Shown: piece after piece, positions 54,076 to 63,957 of the stretch
Position numbering within the stretch: position 1 is the first letter of the stretch
Layout of the letters: each line of letters begins with the position of its first letter
DNA from: Bemisia tabaci
Lineage: Eukaryota > Arthropoda > Insecta > Hemiptera > Aleyrodidae
Assembly (NCBI RefSeq): GCF_918797505.1
Contig: NC_092799.1
Coordinates: forward strand, 14,718,295 to 14,782,294
Reading direction: 5' to 3'
DNA length: 64,000 nt
Position numbers and translations under genes: made by a program
The notes under the pieces: generated by a model
What the model was told of the DNA's origin: nothing
Seen by the model: only the letters and a program-made list of their open reading frames with translations
Database searches by the model: none

Positions 54076-54446
54076 CAGGGTTGCCACAGAATTTAGAAAA
54101 AAAAATTCCCTGATTTCTCTGACACATTTTGGCGAAATTCCCTGACAATTAAAGATGTGACGTATGGTTAGGAAGGCATAATTGGACCGCATTTTGCAAT
54201 TTGGAACTATAAATTCTGGCTCTTCTAGAAAAACACTTATGTGCAGAGGAAAAATAATGGCACATACATTGTCTTTAAACCGGGCTAGAAGTTATGGTTC
54301 CAAACTGCAAAATGTAGTCCAATTGAAAATAGTTTTCAGACAAAATTTGTTGTTCGAAACATCAAACCCATTCTAAAAATCAAATGAAGGTGATTTAACA
54401 AATTTTCCCTGACATTTCCCGGTTTTACCTGACTGTGGCGACCCTG
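54076..54446. mobile_element. MITE, family H, interrupted by family J
   Basis: CAGGGTTGCCACAGAATTTA at the left, CTGTGGCGACCCTG at the right. The interior is split by the J element at 54184-54320; without J the H text reads GGCATAATTGAAAATAG, as in other copies. Confidence 0.85.
54184..54320. mobile_element. MITE, family J, nested in H, with AATT target duplication
   Basis: GGACCGCATTTTGCAATTTG at the left, CAAACTGCAAAATGTAGTCC at the right. AATT flanks both sides (54180-54183, 54321-54324). The uninterrupted H copies at 29915 and 36010 show one AATT at this place, which proves the 4-bp duplication. Confidence 0.92.
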
Positions 54447-54947
54447 AAGATATTTGTGATGGATTTTCTATTTTTATGAGTACAAAAAAGCAATGGAAGG
54501 TGAAATTGTCAGGAATTTCTTCATTTCCAGCTTTTCCAACTCATATCCTAAAATTTTTGATTGAGGTATCATCAAATCCTATCTTTTGACGCTTCGGTGT
54601 TTTCACTCCCTATCAAATTCCCTAACATTCCCGATGCTTCCTGACTGTGGCAACCCTGAAAATAACATCAATCCGCGTTCCCGAAAAATAAGAGAATGGG
54701 AGAGCAGAAAAAGTGCGAAAAAGCCATTTTCCCGTCCTAGGGTTCTCATGAAAAAAAAAAACACCGGAATCTTCTTGAAGCGGCCCGACGAATTGGACCA
54801 CAATTTTCCTCTCGGACTGGTAAAGGGTTATTAGAGTGACGAGCGGCGAAAGGCGTCCGAAAAGTCGATTACACTCACTTCCCCGCGCCCCCAATTAATA
54901 GGGGCGGAGAAAACGAGAAAAACTAAAAGAATAAACGAGAAAAAGAG
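54447..54947. other. AT-rich sequence with a family H right-end stub
   Basis: TTCCTGACTGTGGCAACCCTG at 54636-54656 in reading is an H terminus (key word GGCAACCCTG) without a left partner. The rest is unique; frames on both strands overlap and have no domain. Confidence 0.45.
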
Positions 54948-54955
54948 GATGACTC

Positions 54956-55105
54956 CAGTGACGTGGCGTGCTTTGCGATGTATCGATCGATCTGCCATTG
55001 AAGCCTATGGAAAAGGATCGATTATTAAGGTGTTCGCTGCGAGCACCTTAATAATCGATTCTTTAGCAAGGATTCAAATGAGGAAACATCGATATATCGC
55101 CCCTG
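54956..55105. mobile_element. hAT-like MITE, family F, with perfect 8-bp target duplication
   Basis: CAGTGACGTGGCGTG at the left, ATATATCGCCCCTG at the right (degraded). GATGACTC flanks both sides exactly (54948-54955, 55106-55113). The centre folds on AAGGTGTTCGCTGCGAGCACC. Confidence 0.9.
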
Positions 55106-55113
55106 GATGACTC

Positions 55114-55547
55114 TTGAGGGAAAGCGAATCAGAGGCTAATCCGCTCACGGAGATGGGCTCCGGCTCCGAGCCCGCCAAATTACCCCCGGCCTCCGCCAGC
55201 GAGCTTTAAAAGCTCTGAGACAAAGAAAAAGAGGAAGGTAAACGTAAACAAAGCTCCAAGTTGCCGTTCTCCCTGCGAAAATTCGTCCGTTTTGCGAGGG
55301 GATCCGGTCGTTTTCCGAAAAATGACAACGGTGAGAAAGCGTGGCAGCTATCGAGACGGGCTTTTGGGATCACAAAAGGAGGGAGGCGATAAGAAAACTT
55401 TGGGAAGATTCGAAAGTTGAGTCCCCGAGTCGAGGAGATTCGAGAGATGAAGTCGGGTTCTCGCGAAGATCTCGCTGCCATCACTCTAGAATCGGAGATT
55501 TCGGCAAAAATTTGAAATTCTGATTTCGTTGAGTAATATGTTTAGTA
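55114..55547. other. CpG-rich unique stretch, no gene seen
   Basis: Minus frame 55206-55484 and plus frame 55341-55523 overlap. No domain. Confidence 0.4.
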
Positions 55548-56012
55548 CACTGGAAAAAAGTCGCTTGGATCTAGAGTCTAGACTCTTCATACACTGAAAA
55601 AAAAAAAAAAAAAAAAACATTGGATCTCGAGTCCAGACTCTTAAAAACATCGACAAGAAAAAATACTCTTGATTCAATAGGATTTTTGCTTAAATCAAGA
55701 ACCAAGCCTATTAATTTGAGCGGATTTCCTTTTGATTTAAGCTTAAATCTGATTGAATCAAGAGTATTTTTTCTTGTCAATGTTTTCCAGAGTCTGGACT
55801 CTAGATCCAATGTTTTTTTACCAGTGTAATATTGACAAGAAAAAATACTCTTGATTCAATCCGATTCTTCCTTGAATCAAAGAGCCGAGCCTCTTCATTT
55901 AGGCGGATTTCCTTCCGATTCAAGCAAAAAGTCCGATTGAAACAAGAGTATTTTTTCTTGTCGATGTTTTTAAGAGTCCAGACTCTAGATCCGAGCGACT
56001 TTTTTTTCAGTG
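55548..56012. mobile_element. MITE, subfamily A2, interrupted by family A
   Basis: The left end CACTGGAAAAAAGTCGCTTG and right end CGAGCGACTTTTTTTTCAGTG (key word GAGCGACTT) pair and differ from family A, which has ACACATTGG there. The remaining arms (GGATCTAGAGTC, ATACTCTTGATTCAATC) are shared. The inner A element at 55592-55826 is flanked by TA. Confidence 0.85.
55592..55826 (-). mobile_element. MITE, family A, nested in A2
   Basis: CACTG plus a run of about 22 A at the left, TTTTTTTACCAGTG at the right. TA flanks both sides (55590-55591, 55827-55828). Core GAACCAAGCC. Confidence 0.92.
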
Positions 56013-56034
56013 TGGCATAAATACGTCCACATGC
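56013..56034. mobile_element. MITE, family E, right-end stub
   Basis: GGCATAAATACGTCCACA matches the right end of the copy at 13842-14289. It abuts the A2 terminus, suggesting A2 inserted into or beside an E element whose left part is gone. Confidence 0.5.
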
Positions 56035-57406
56035 TTTAGCTTCAAGTTTTATACTATGTGGAGGCTTTAGCACTCAATTTTTTCCATGTTCCCCGTGATT
56101 TTTCTGCATTTTACAATTCCTATACAGCTCTAGTGTTTTTTTCTTCTTTTTCTATCTTCACTCTGTAGACTCTGAAATATGGTTTAAGGTACCAACATAG
56201 ACATGAGTATGGTAATCACCATAGCCCTCTATGACTCTATGATGGCAAACACCGTAGCCCTAATCGCATTCGCCACAGTACCTATGCTACCAGATGTCAG
56301 GATATCCTGATCATATCACTGTGTCAAAAATAAAGTAGACTCATGATAGAATTTACTATACTTCTGGTGAAATTTGCAATAATTTTTTTCGGCGGAAGAC
56401 TGGAATCAAACGAGTTTAAACCGGGTTTTTCGTGCTGAGACCTGACAAACGCACCGCGGAGCTCTTATCCAGCGCGGCTGAGCTCTCAGAGCTTACGCTG
56501 AGGGAAACTCTTAAAGTTTTGGGATGCGAGGTGCATATGAATATTTAAAACCGGGGCGAAAATCTATCCTAGCGCGGATGAGAAAATTCATTTAGGGAAA
56601 CTGAGGTTAGAGCATGGCGAGTTTAAATAATAATTTTGTGGATGGTAAGTGGCAACGAGGGTGCTTTCGTCAAAAGTTAAAAGGAAAGACCCATAGAGTG
56701 CCAATTTCGGGTCGCAAGGTATACCGGGTGATCCAACAGTGGCGATTCTTGAAAGTTGGCAACGCTGTCTTTCCTCCATTTAAATGTATGTAAAAAAAAT
56801 CGATTCTTGATGAGGCAGCTTACCTCGTCTAATATCGATATTTTTAATGGATTTAATGGAGACAAAACAAGGTTGCCGATTTGCAAAATCGCCAATGACT
56901 GCAGGAGCGTGTTCTGTCGGTCAAGTTATAATTTTATCCCTATAAAAAGTTTTTTTTCTGAAGTGCTTTTAAAGGACGCAGCACCGTTTAATCTAAAAAA
57001 ACTGCTAAAAAAACATTCTTTTGGAAGAAAAATAGTACACTTTATCAAAAGTGACAAGCATGCGTAAGCGCGGGCTTACCAGCCTCCCTAACCCTCGTAA
57101 AACCCCGTGAGCCTAGCGTAGATCCCTTCCCTCCTCCTTAAGGGTGCTTACGTAATGCTAGAGGGATCCTTATGATCTTGCACCTTAAGCTTGATCTATT
57201 TGATAAGAAAAAAAAGCCTAGCCAAGTTTCGGCCGCTAAATACTGAAAAAATTAATAGAACGTGACGTCACTTCCGGTTTTTAGTGCCTTTAACACCTCG
57301 AGATAAGTAACCGCAAAAATGTTGATATTGTAACCACGGGCCTTGATTTAATACTAATTGTAAGATATTGAGATATTTGCAAAAATATTGATAGCGTATG
57401 ACCGCA
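56035..57406. other. AT-rich unique sequence with a tRNA-like fossil
   Basis: Apart from the tRNA-like stretch at 56395-56490, nothing is recognised. The plus frame 56756-57067 (103 codons) is Lys/Ser/Phe-rich with no domain. Confidence 0.4.
56395..56490 (-). tRNA. degenerate tRNA-like sequence (probable SINE fossil)
   Basis: On the minus strand a D-arm-like GCTC...GAGC pair (GCTGGATAAGAGC) is followed about 55 bases later by GTTTGATTCCAGTC, a B-box-like T arm. The spacing suits a tRNA with a long variable region. The next 100 bp to the right holds a still weaker echo. Not a functional tRNA gene as far as I can judge. Confidence 0.3.
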
Positions 57407-57694
57407 GCAGGCCGGTTATTAAAATTGATAGACAAATCTACAGACTAGGAGGACAAAAAGGATAAGGAGGGATCCTATTGGTTAAAACGTTTGGTTGCAA
57501 TGGACAAAGGAGGTAGGTAAAAACTGATAGTTAACGGCAACCCATGAGAAACCCAAACCCTGTAGTTGTAATCCATCATTTTCCCCCTTTAGTCTACGGG
57601 AACCACCCATTTCAACCAATGGGATCGCTCCATACTCCCTAAGTCTTCCTTGTCTCTCGCTTTGTCTATCAATTTTAATTATCGGCCCGCCGGT
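57407..57694. mobile_element. MITE, family S
   Basis: GCAGGCCGGTTATTAAAATT at the left, AATTTTAATTATCGGCCCGC at the right. AGGGATCCTATTGGTT is mirrored by AACCAATGGGATCGCTCC. Longest S copy. Confidence 0.8.
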
Positions 57695-57917
57695 GATGAT
57701 TTTTCGATACTTCTCGTATCTATACATCAAGCGCGTGGAACTGCCTGGCTGTTTCACTAGTCCACACGAAGGTTTCCTTGTTCCGGCCCCGAGGTCGAGG
57801 GGGGCTGAGGTTCCATTGTAAGTTTGACAAAGGTGAGGCTGTTGACTCGCATTGTGGGGACCGTGCCCCTCGAGTCGCGTAGCAACAACGTTCGGAGACG
57901 GACCGGCCACGCCGGCG
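57695..57917. other. CpG-rich stretch, no gene seen
   Basis: Three overlapping minus frames in different phases (57482-57991, 57720-57920, 57757-57951) extend into MITEs at either side. No domain. Confidence 0.4.
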
Positions 57918-58861
57918 CACAGTGGGTCGAGTCGATTAGAGAGTCGGACAAAATTTGGAAATTTTAAACGCTTATAACTCCGTTTATACAAAGCTTTGAA
58001 GTTCTAAAAGTGGCTCCATTAGTTTCCTCGTGAAATTTTCTTCTGAAAGCACCCCTTGAAATTAAAAATGTGACGAAATAAACAAAAAAATTCGCAATTT
58101 TAGTAAAAAATTTCATGTCCGACCTCCCTAAACGACTCGATCCACTGTGCGCGCGCGCGCGCACAGTGTAACGAAATAAAAGAAGAGGTCGAATATGAAA
58201 TTTTTGGCTAAAATTTCAAATTTTGATGTTCCTTTTGTCACGAATTCAATTTCAAGGGGTGTTTTCAGAAGAAAATTTCACGAGGAAACCAGTGGAGACA
58301 CTTTTAGAACCTCAAAGTTTTGTATAAACGGAATTATAAGCGTTTAAAGTTTCCAAATTTTGTCCGGCCTCTCTAATGGACTCCATCTACTGTATGCGCG
58401 CGCTCAGTGGAACGAAATAATAGAAGAGGTCGGATATGAAATTTTTGGCTAAAATTTCAAATTTTGATGTTGATTTTGTCACGAATTCAATTTCAAGGGG
58501 TACTTTCAGAAGAAAATTTCAGGAGAAAACCAATGGAACCACTTTCAGAACCTCAAACTTTTGGATAAACGGAGTTATAAGCGTTGAAAGTTTCCAAATT
58601 TTGTCCGACCTCCCCTATTGACTCGACGCACAGTGTATAAAGCCAATCAGAAAGGTCGGACACGAAATTTTTGACTAAAACTGAAAATGTTGTTGTTTAT
58701 TTCGTCAAATTTCAAATTGTGAGGGGTGCTTCCAGTGGGAAATTTCACGAGGAAACCAACGTAACCATTTTCAGAACCTCAAAGTTTTGTATGAACGGAG
58801 TTATAAGCGTTTAAACTTTCCGAATTTCGTCCGACTCCTCTCGTCGACTGGGTCCATTGTG
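57918..58861. repeat. cluster of four family B MITEs, one forward and three reversed
   Basis: Copy 1 (57918-58149) reads CACAGTGGGTCGAGTCG to GACTCGATCCACTGTG. After a GCGCGCGCGCGC junction, copies 2 (58162-58394), 3 (58403-58635) and 4 (58629-58861) lie in the opposite orientation. All carry the block TATAAGCGTTTAAA or its complement, plus GAACCTCAAAGTTTTG-like sequence. Spacing between reversed copies is about 230-240 bp and copies 3 and 4 share terminal bases. Confidence 0.87.
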
Positions 58862-59307
58862 CGGCGGGGACGAGCGCGAACGAACCGGAAAACGCTCGCG
58901 ATCGAAATATTGATCGGCGTGCGTTCGGCTGTCCCGCCCGACCCCGATGCGGAGCTCTGGCGGCCGGCGGCGACGGCCCGGTGAAAATCACCTCGGTTTT
59001 TCAACCAGAGAAGAGACCGAGGAAGGGCCATTAGAATTGGGTCACTTGCGTTCCGGGACCGGGCTCATGAAACTTTAAAGCCTCAAATTTCTCCGGAAAT
59101 ACGACCGGCCGCGGGTGGAGCGACCCCGACCCTAGCCCTTTGGGAAAAGCGATCCCAAGGAAATTCGGAATCTTGTAATCAAAAGAACAACATAATCTGG
59201 GGAAAAGGCTGCAAAAAAACAACAAAGGATAAGCAAAACCCGGAACGTTTCAAAATAGTGACAATTTCATTTTCAACCGGAAAAAAATCAAAAATAAAAA
59301 CGAGCCG
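58862..59307. other. CpG-rich then AT-rich unique sequence
   Basis: Frames 58787-58984 (plus) and 58801-59031 (minus) include family B sequence. No gene supported. Confidence 0.4.
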
Positions 59308-59721
59308 CACAGAAAACAAAATCTCGGTGTATTTACTAAGAAAATGGTAAAATTACCAAGAACTGGGTTCTATTTGATCCCAGTTTTTTCTTGGTAAAAT
59401 TACCATTTATGGAATTGGTAATTTTACCGAGAAATCTCGGTAAAATTATTGAACTTTCTCGGTAATTTTACTGGACCTTGGTAAAAACGCCAATATTTTT
59501 TATCGACTGTGGTAGAATTACCGAGATAAAATGGCAAAGTTACCGGGAATTGAATACCAATAAAAGTGATATTCTTACCTGAAAAAAATCAGTAAAAATA
59601 CCGGTTTTTAGGTAAGCTTACCAGTCTGTCTTGGTAAAATTACCGATAATTGGTAAAAAAAAGTGAGATGGTAAAGGTACCAACGGACCTTGGTAAAAAC
59701 GCCGAGAATTTTTTTTCAGTG
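59308..59721. mobile_element. CACTG-type element, family U, filled with GGTAAAATTACC motifs
   Basis: CACAGAAAACAAAATCTCGG at the left pairs with CCGAGAATTTTTTTTCAGTG at the right. CG flanks both sides (59306-59307, 59722-59723), a 2-bp duplication. About fourteen GGTAA/TTACC motifs, several as the full palindrome GGTAAAATTACC, are spread in both orientations over 414 bp. Single copy in the window. Confidence 0.8.
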
Positions 59722-59723
59722 CG

Positions 59724-62700
59724 TCGAAACGGTGTTGTTGCGAGACCGAGACTTGTAATCTGTGGCCGATGGGTATATTTTCTTCGTGACTTCACGATGC
59801 TGAAAACGAACAATTTCAGAAAATGTATAGTTTTATAGTTTTAAATGCATAGGACAACACTTAGAGAAAAGATTGCCTGGACGACCGCCTAAGAGATGGG
59901 CACAAAGCTGGCTCTCTCCTCCGAAAAATAGGCCGATGCGCGGGAGGCAGCGGTGCACGAGCCGATGTGAGACGGACAATAATTACCGCAGCCCACTCTC
60001 AATAAAATTCCATTCTATGCACCAGGAACCTCAATGCACATAGACATGCCACGACCAGCATAGATACTGAGGGGAAGAGGGGGGGGGGGCGAGTATTTTC
60101 CTTGAGCTTGAGTTATGCTGGAGCTTCGAGCATTTGGATATCACTAAATGCGAAAGTGGCCTACCTACACTCAGAGACAAGAGCTAGTCTTATCAAATTG
60201 TACATGTTTTCAGTTGGAATTTAAGACCTAGTTTTTTTTGTTTTCTGTTTTTAAATCTGGTCATCGTTCTATCTGTTATACAACATTGTATAACACAGAG
60301 AGTAATGCGATCCGGCCCTCTGATAAGGCCACTCTTGGGTGCATCCAAAACTTGGAACCGATTTTTCTCGAAACAACGGGTTTTGACCCTGAGGTACCTG
60401 CACGTTTTCCTGGATCTTTTGAATGTATGATCAAAAACTTTTTTTGTTTAGACTTTTCATCCTCTAGTTTTTCTCTGACTACAGACAAGAAGGTGTTTTT
60501 CTGGTTATTCTCCAAGGGGGAAAAATAAATAAGTAAGAGAAAAAAAAATAATCAGAAGGGCCCTTTGGCTAGACTTTTTTTCCCCCAAAAAACTCGGGAA
60601 AATTGTCATTTTTTTTTATTTTATTTTATAAACTCTCTTGTCTGAAGTCAGAAGAAAGTCTGAGAAATTAAACAAAAGAAGTTTTTGAAAAATCATCCAA
60701 TAGAATTTGAAAAAAGTGTAGGTGCAACAGTATCAGTAAATTTTCATTGTGCGGATGGGAACTCATGACTCTCATTAAGCAGCTCAGTGACAGTAAAAAT
60801 AAACCCGAGTCATAATGTTAGGATACAGAAACTTATTACAGTACTAAGCTAGGTAAGATACGAGAAGGAAATGTACGATTAAACCTAGTTCACTTGAGAC
60901 ACTGATACATAGATGAATTCTACCAGATTTTATGAGTATAAAATACTTGTGCAAATTGTTTGATTAGACATTGCCAGTGAGTACCTCTTATATATTTTGT
61001 AACTCATATCTGAGTGTCGCCTGAATGGTAAATAATTTTAAATAGGTATCAAGCAACTACCTTTTTTTAGCGCAGGGAGGGTGGGGGGACTGAACTTGAA
61101 AATTCTCAACAGATCAGAAATATGTCTGATAGATCGAAGAACTAAAACAGTTACCTAGAAAAATTAGATATCCTGAAGGTAGGTGCACCGATAGCATCAA
61201 AGAAAAGAGAAAATGAGATAAAGTTTAAAAGAAATCAAATGTGAAATAGGTAAGGAGATTGTCTGGAAATTTTACCTGATTTTTGTGACTGACTACGGCT
61301 AGCATGTATAAGTACAAACATGGTTTGAAAGCAAAATGAAACTTTTTCTTTTAAGAACACAAGAAAATTCACACCATCAAGCCACTTCATTGTAAAAAAA
61401 ATAGGTTGGAAAAATGTATAATGATGCTCCCTACATAATATTGTTAAGTACGTCTAACCAATGAACAAGCCTCAAAACAGGAACGACAAGATTTTCAACT
61501 TAGAACTGACGCAATACACACTGAAATATATCTACCTGCCAATATTGGACAACAACAACTGTTCAAACACCTGAAAATTAATTACCTATCTCCTTCATTA
61601 CAGACCAATAGATCCACAATTCTAAAATGCATGTCCTCTGTTTGCTTAGAATGAGTAAATGATACTTAATCCATGTCTACTTTAAATTTGGGCAAAAGAA
61701 TCCAGCATGGCAAAACACCAATAACAAGGTAAGAATAAGAATCACACTAACTCCTGACCTCGGAGGCTATTTTTTTTTTTCATTTGACAAATATGTATTT
61801 ATGCACCTCCAAATTGTTCACCGAGTATTTCTGAAAGGACTACATTACTCTAAATTTTGTGCCCTAACAATGATCGGTCAGTCTTCAAAATAGTAAAACA
61901 CGACACAAGAAAGCAAAACAAAATTCATGGTCTCAGAGTCTCACGATTGTTTTATTAGGAGGGCTATTTTTTGTGGAAGCCTTAGCTTAGCCGTACGTTT
62001 CCTCATAATTTTTGGAGGAAGAAAATATGTCACTATGTATAAATGCAGAGATGCAAATACAAGATTCTAAACAATGATAAATTTAGTAAGATTGGATGAC
62101 TGACTTCACAAAGGATGAAGGCCATTGTTTTCTGAAAACCATGCTTTTAACAAGGAAATAAGTACGTGCAAGAATGCCCAATAAACAAAGAGCAGGATTA
62201 CATTTAAGTACCTCCAAAATTTGAACTTTGACCATATATATTTGTACAAGTTGCCATGAAAATCTTTGCCAATTTCTGTGATCATTTTATTGGATACTAA
62301 GTGGGACTATAATTATTGCAAATGGTACAATGGACATTCACCTGGACAAAGAGTTGCGGATAAGATGATCAAACAAAGGTAATCGTAACAAAAATGAAGT
62401 CGCAATCTTTAGGAAGAAATGTCACATGGAGGAAGAACCTAAGATGCCAGGTGCTAAAAATTAAACAGTATCGAAAACAATGGGACAAAACGAGGGTACG
62501 ATATCAAAACACCTTCGAATTTCGGTGTTTTGCAAATGATGTTCATATTAGAGACAAAACTCCATCTTATCATTTGCCGAAAACAGTTGATCCTCAAGAG
62601 AGGTAAGGAACTTCAAAGCTATCTTCTGAAGTAAATGAAAAATAGTGTTGACTGCTAAAGAAGTTACGTTGACTGCATGCAAGTGAAAAAGGCATGATAA

Positions 62701-63957
62701 GAGGAAATACGAAGCAGCTTTAGGCTGGCTGAGACACAACCTTAATGGCTCTCCACCTGCAGAAAGTTTGGGTCGGTGGATGTTGAATGCATGAAATCAC
62801 ATGAAAATACTTGAAAAGCTTAGGTGTAACGGAGAGTAAACAAAACCTGAACCGACTGATCCATATTAATCTCAGGAATAAGGAGCGAGTGCTGCTGATA
62901 AGATATAAATAAAGGTAATTATCGAGGACTCAAGTTGCTGGGCTGAGTGATTTAATCGACTCAATGATGAGGTAATTAATGGAGAAATGAGTCAAAGACA
63001 TAGAACCAAGAAAAACATGACAGGATAATGACTTCGACAAAAACAAAAGCGCGATTCCGCTCTGGTGCCCTGAAATAATTGGTGCAAAATGTTGATAAGG
63101 CAACTAATTGCTGCAAAGTGAAAACAAAGCAAAACTGACGAGGAAATTGTTGATAAATACCTCAGGATTAGAATGATATACATGGTATCCAAATTATGAC
63201 ACTTCACACTTCACAAAACAATTTTGCACAACGCACACGACGATAAAACGGAACGCACGTCTTGGCTTCAACTTTCAAACTTGTGTTTGGATTCTCGAAC
63301 AGCTGAGCGGTCTGCGTCAGCCATATTGAACATCAATAATGGACCGGTAGCGACAGCTAGCGGTGAATTCGGGAACTATGTCGCTCAATGTTTTGTTTAC
63401 ATATTAGCTGGCAGGAAACGGAAGGGGGGAGTTGAGATGGGAGCTGGGAGGAACGGATCCATACTGATGTAGTAAATGCCCTTCAGATTTTTTTATTCTC
63501 ATCCTGTTGCCTTCCAAGTCCAGACAAGATTCTCTTTCCATTACTTTCTAAACAGTCGCAGTCGCGGAGAGTGACACTTAAAATCCTCCGGAATTCCACA
63601 TTTCACGTCAAGACAAACACAGCGTAAGGGACGGGAATAATGTAATGGGTGGTTTTATGCCATGACGTTAATGTTTTTGAGGGACATAAAAAATTATTTT
63701 CTCCTATCCTGGACACCAAGTATAGGAAACGTGAAGTAAATAAAAAAATTCTCTGGGTTTGAGAAAGTGAGGAGGTTGACTCTAAACATTTTGGCTGATT
63801 TTTTTATTTTTTTTTATTTATTTATTTTTTTTTGTAAAACATGATGACGATTAATGGGAAAGAAAGGAGACGAATTTTTCGAGTTTTTCCCCTTTAAAAT
63901 TGTTTAAAAGGTTTTTCATCCTTTTTAGAAATTGTTCTCTTGAATGAGAGTAATCAA
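59724..63957. other. AT-rich, MITE-poor unique sequence
   Basis: 4.2 kb without any repeat family seen elsewhere in the window. Short frames (60238-60528, 62394-62606) have no domain. A CpG-richer patch at 63224-63420 holds a minus-strand ATG at 63324 in good context (TTCAATATGGCTGAC) that opens MADADRSAVRESKHKFES before TGA at 63268. That patch may be a promoter and 5' exon of a minus-strand gene. Confidence 0.4.

Noticed and set aside
58138..58165. (GC)n tract as an independent microsatellite
   Set aside because: It lies exactly at the junction of two family B ends, whose termini are GCGCACAG; it is best explained as part of that junction.
62394..62606. 70-codon frame ending at a donor-like GAGAG|GTAAGG (62603)
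   Set aside because: The donor is good, but no acceptor with a pyrimidine tract lies between the upstream stop at 62361 and the frame. The sequence is AT-rich and matches nothing.
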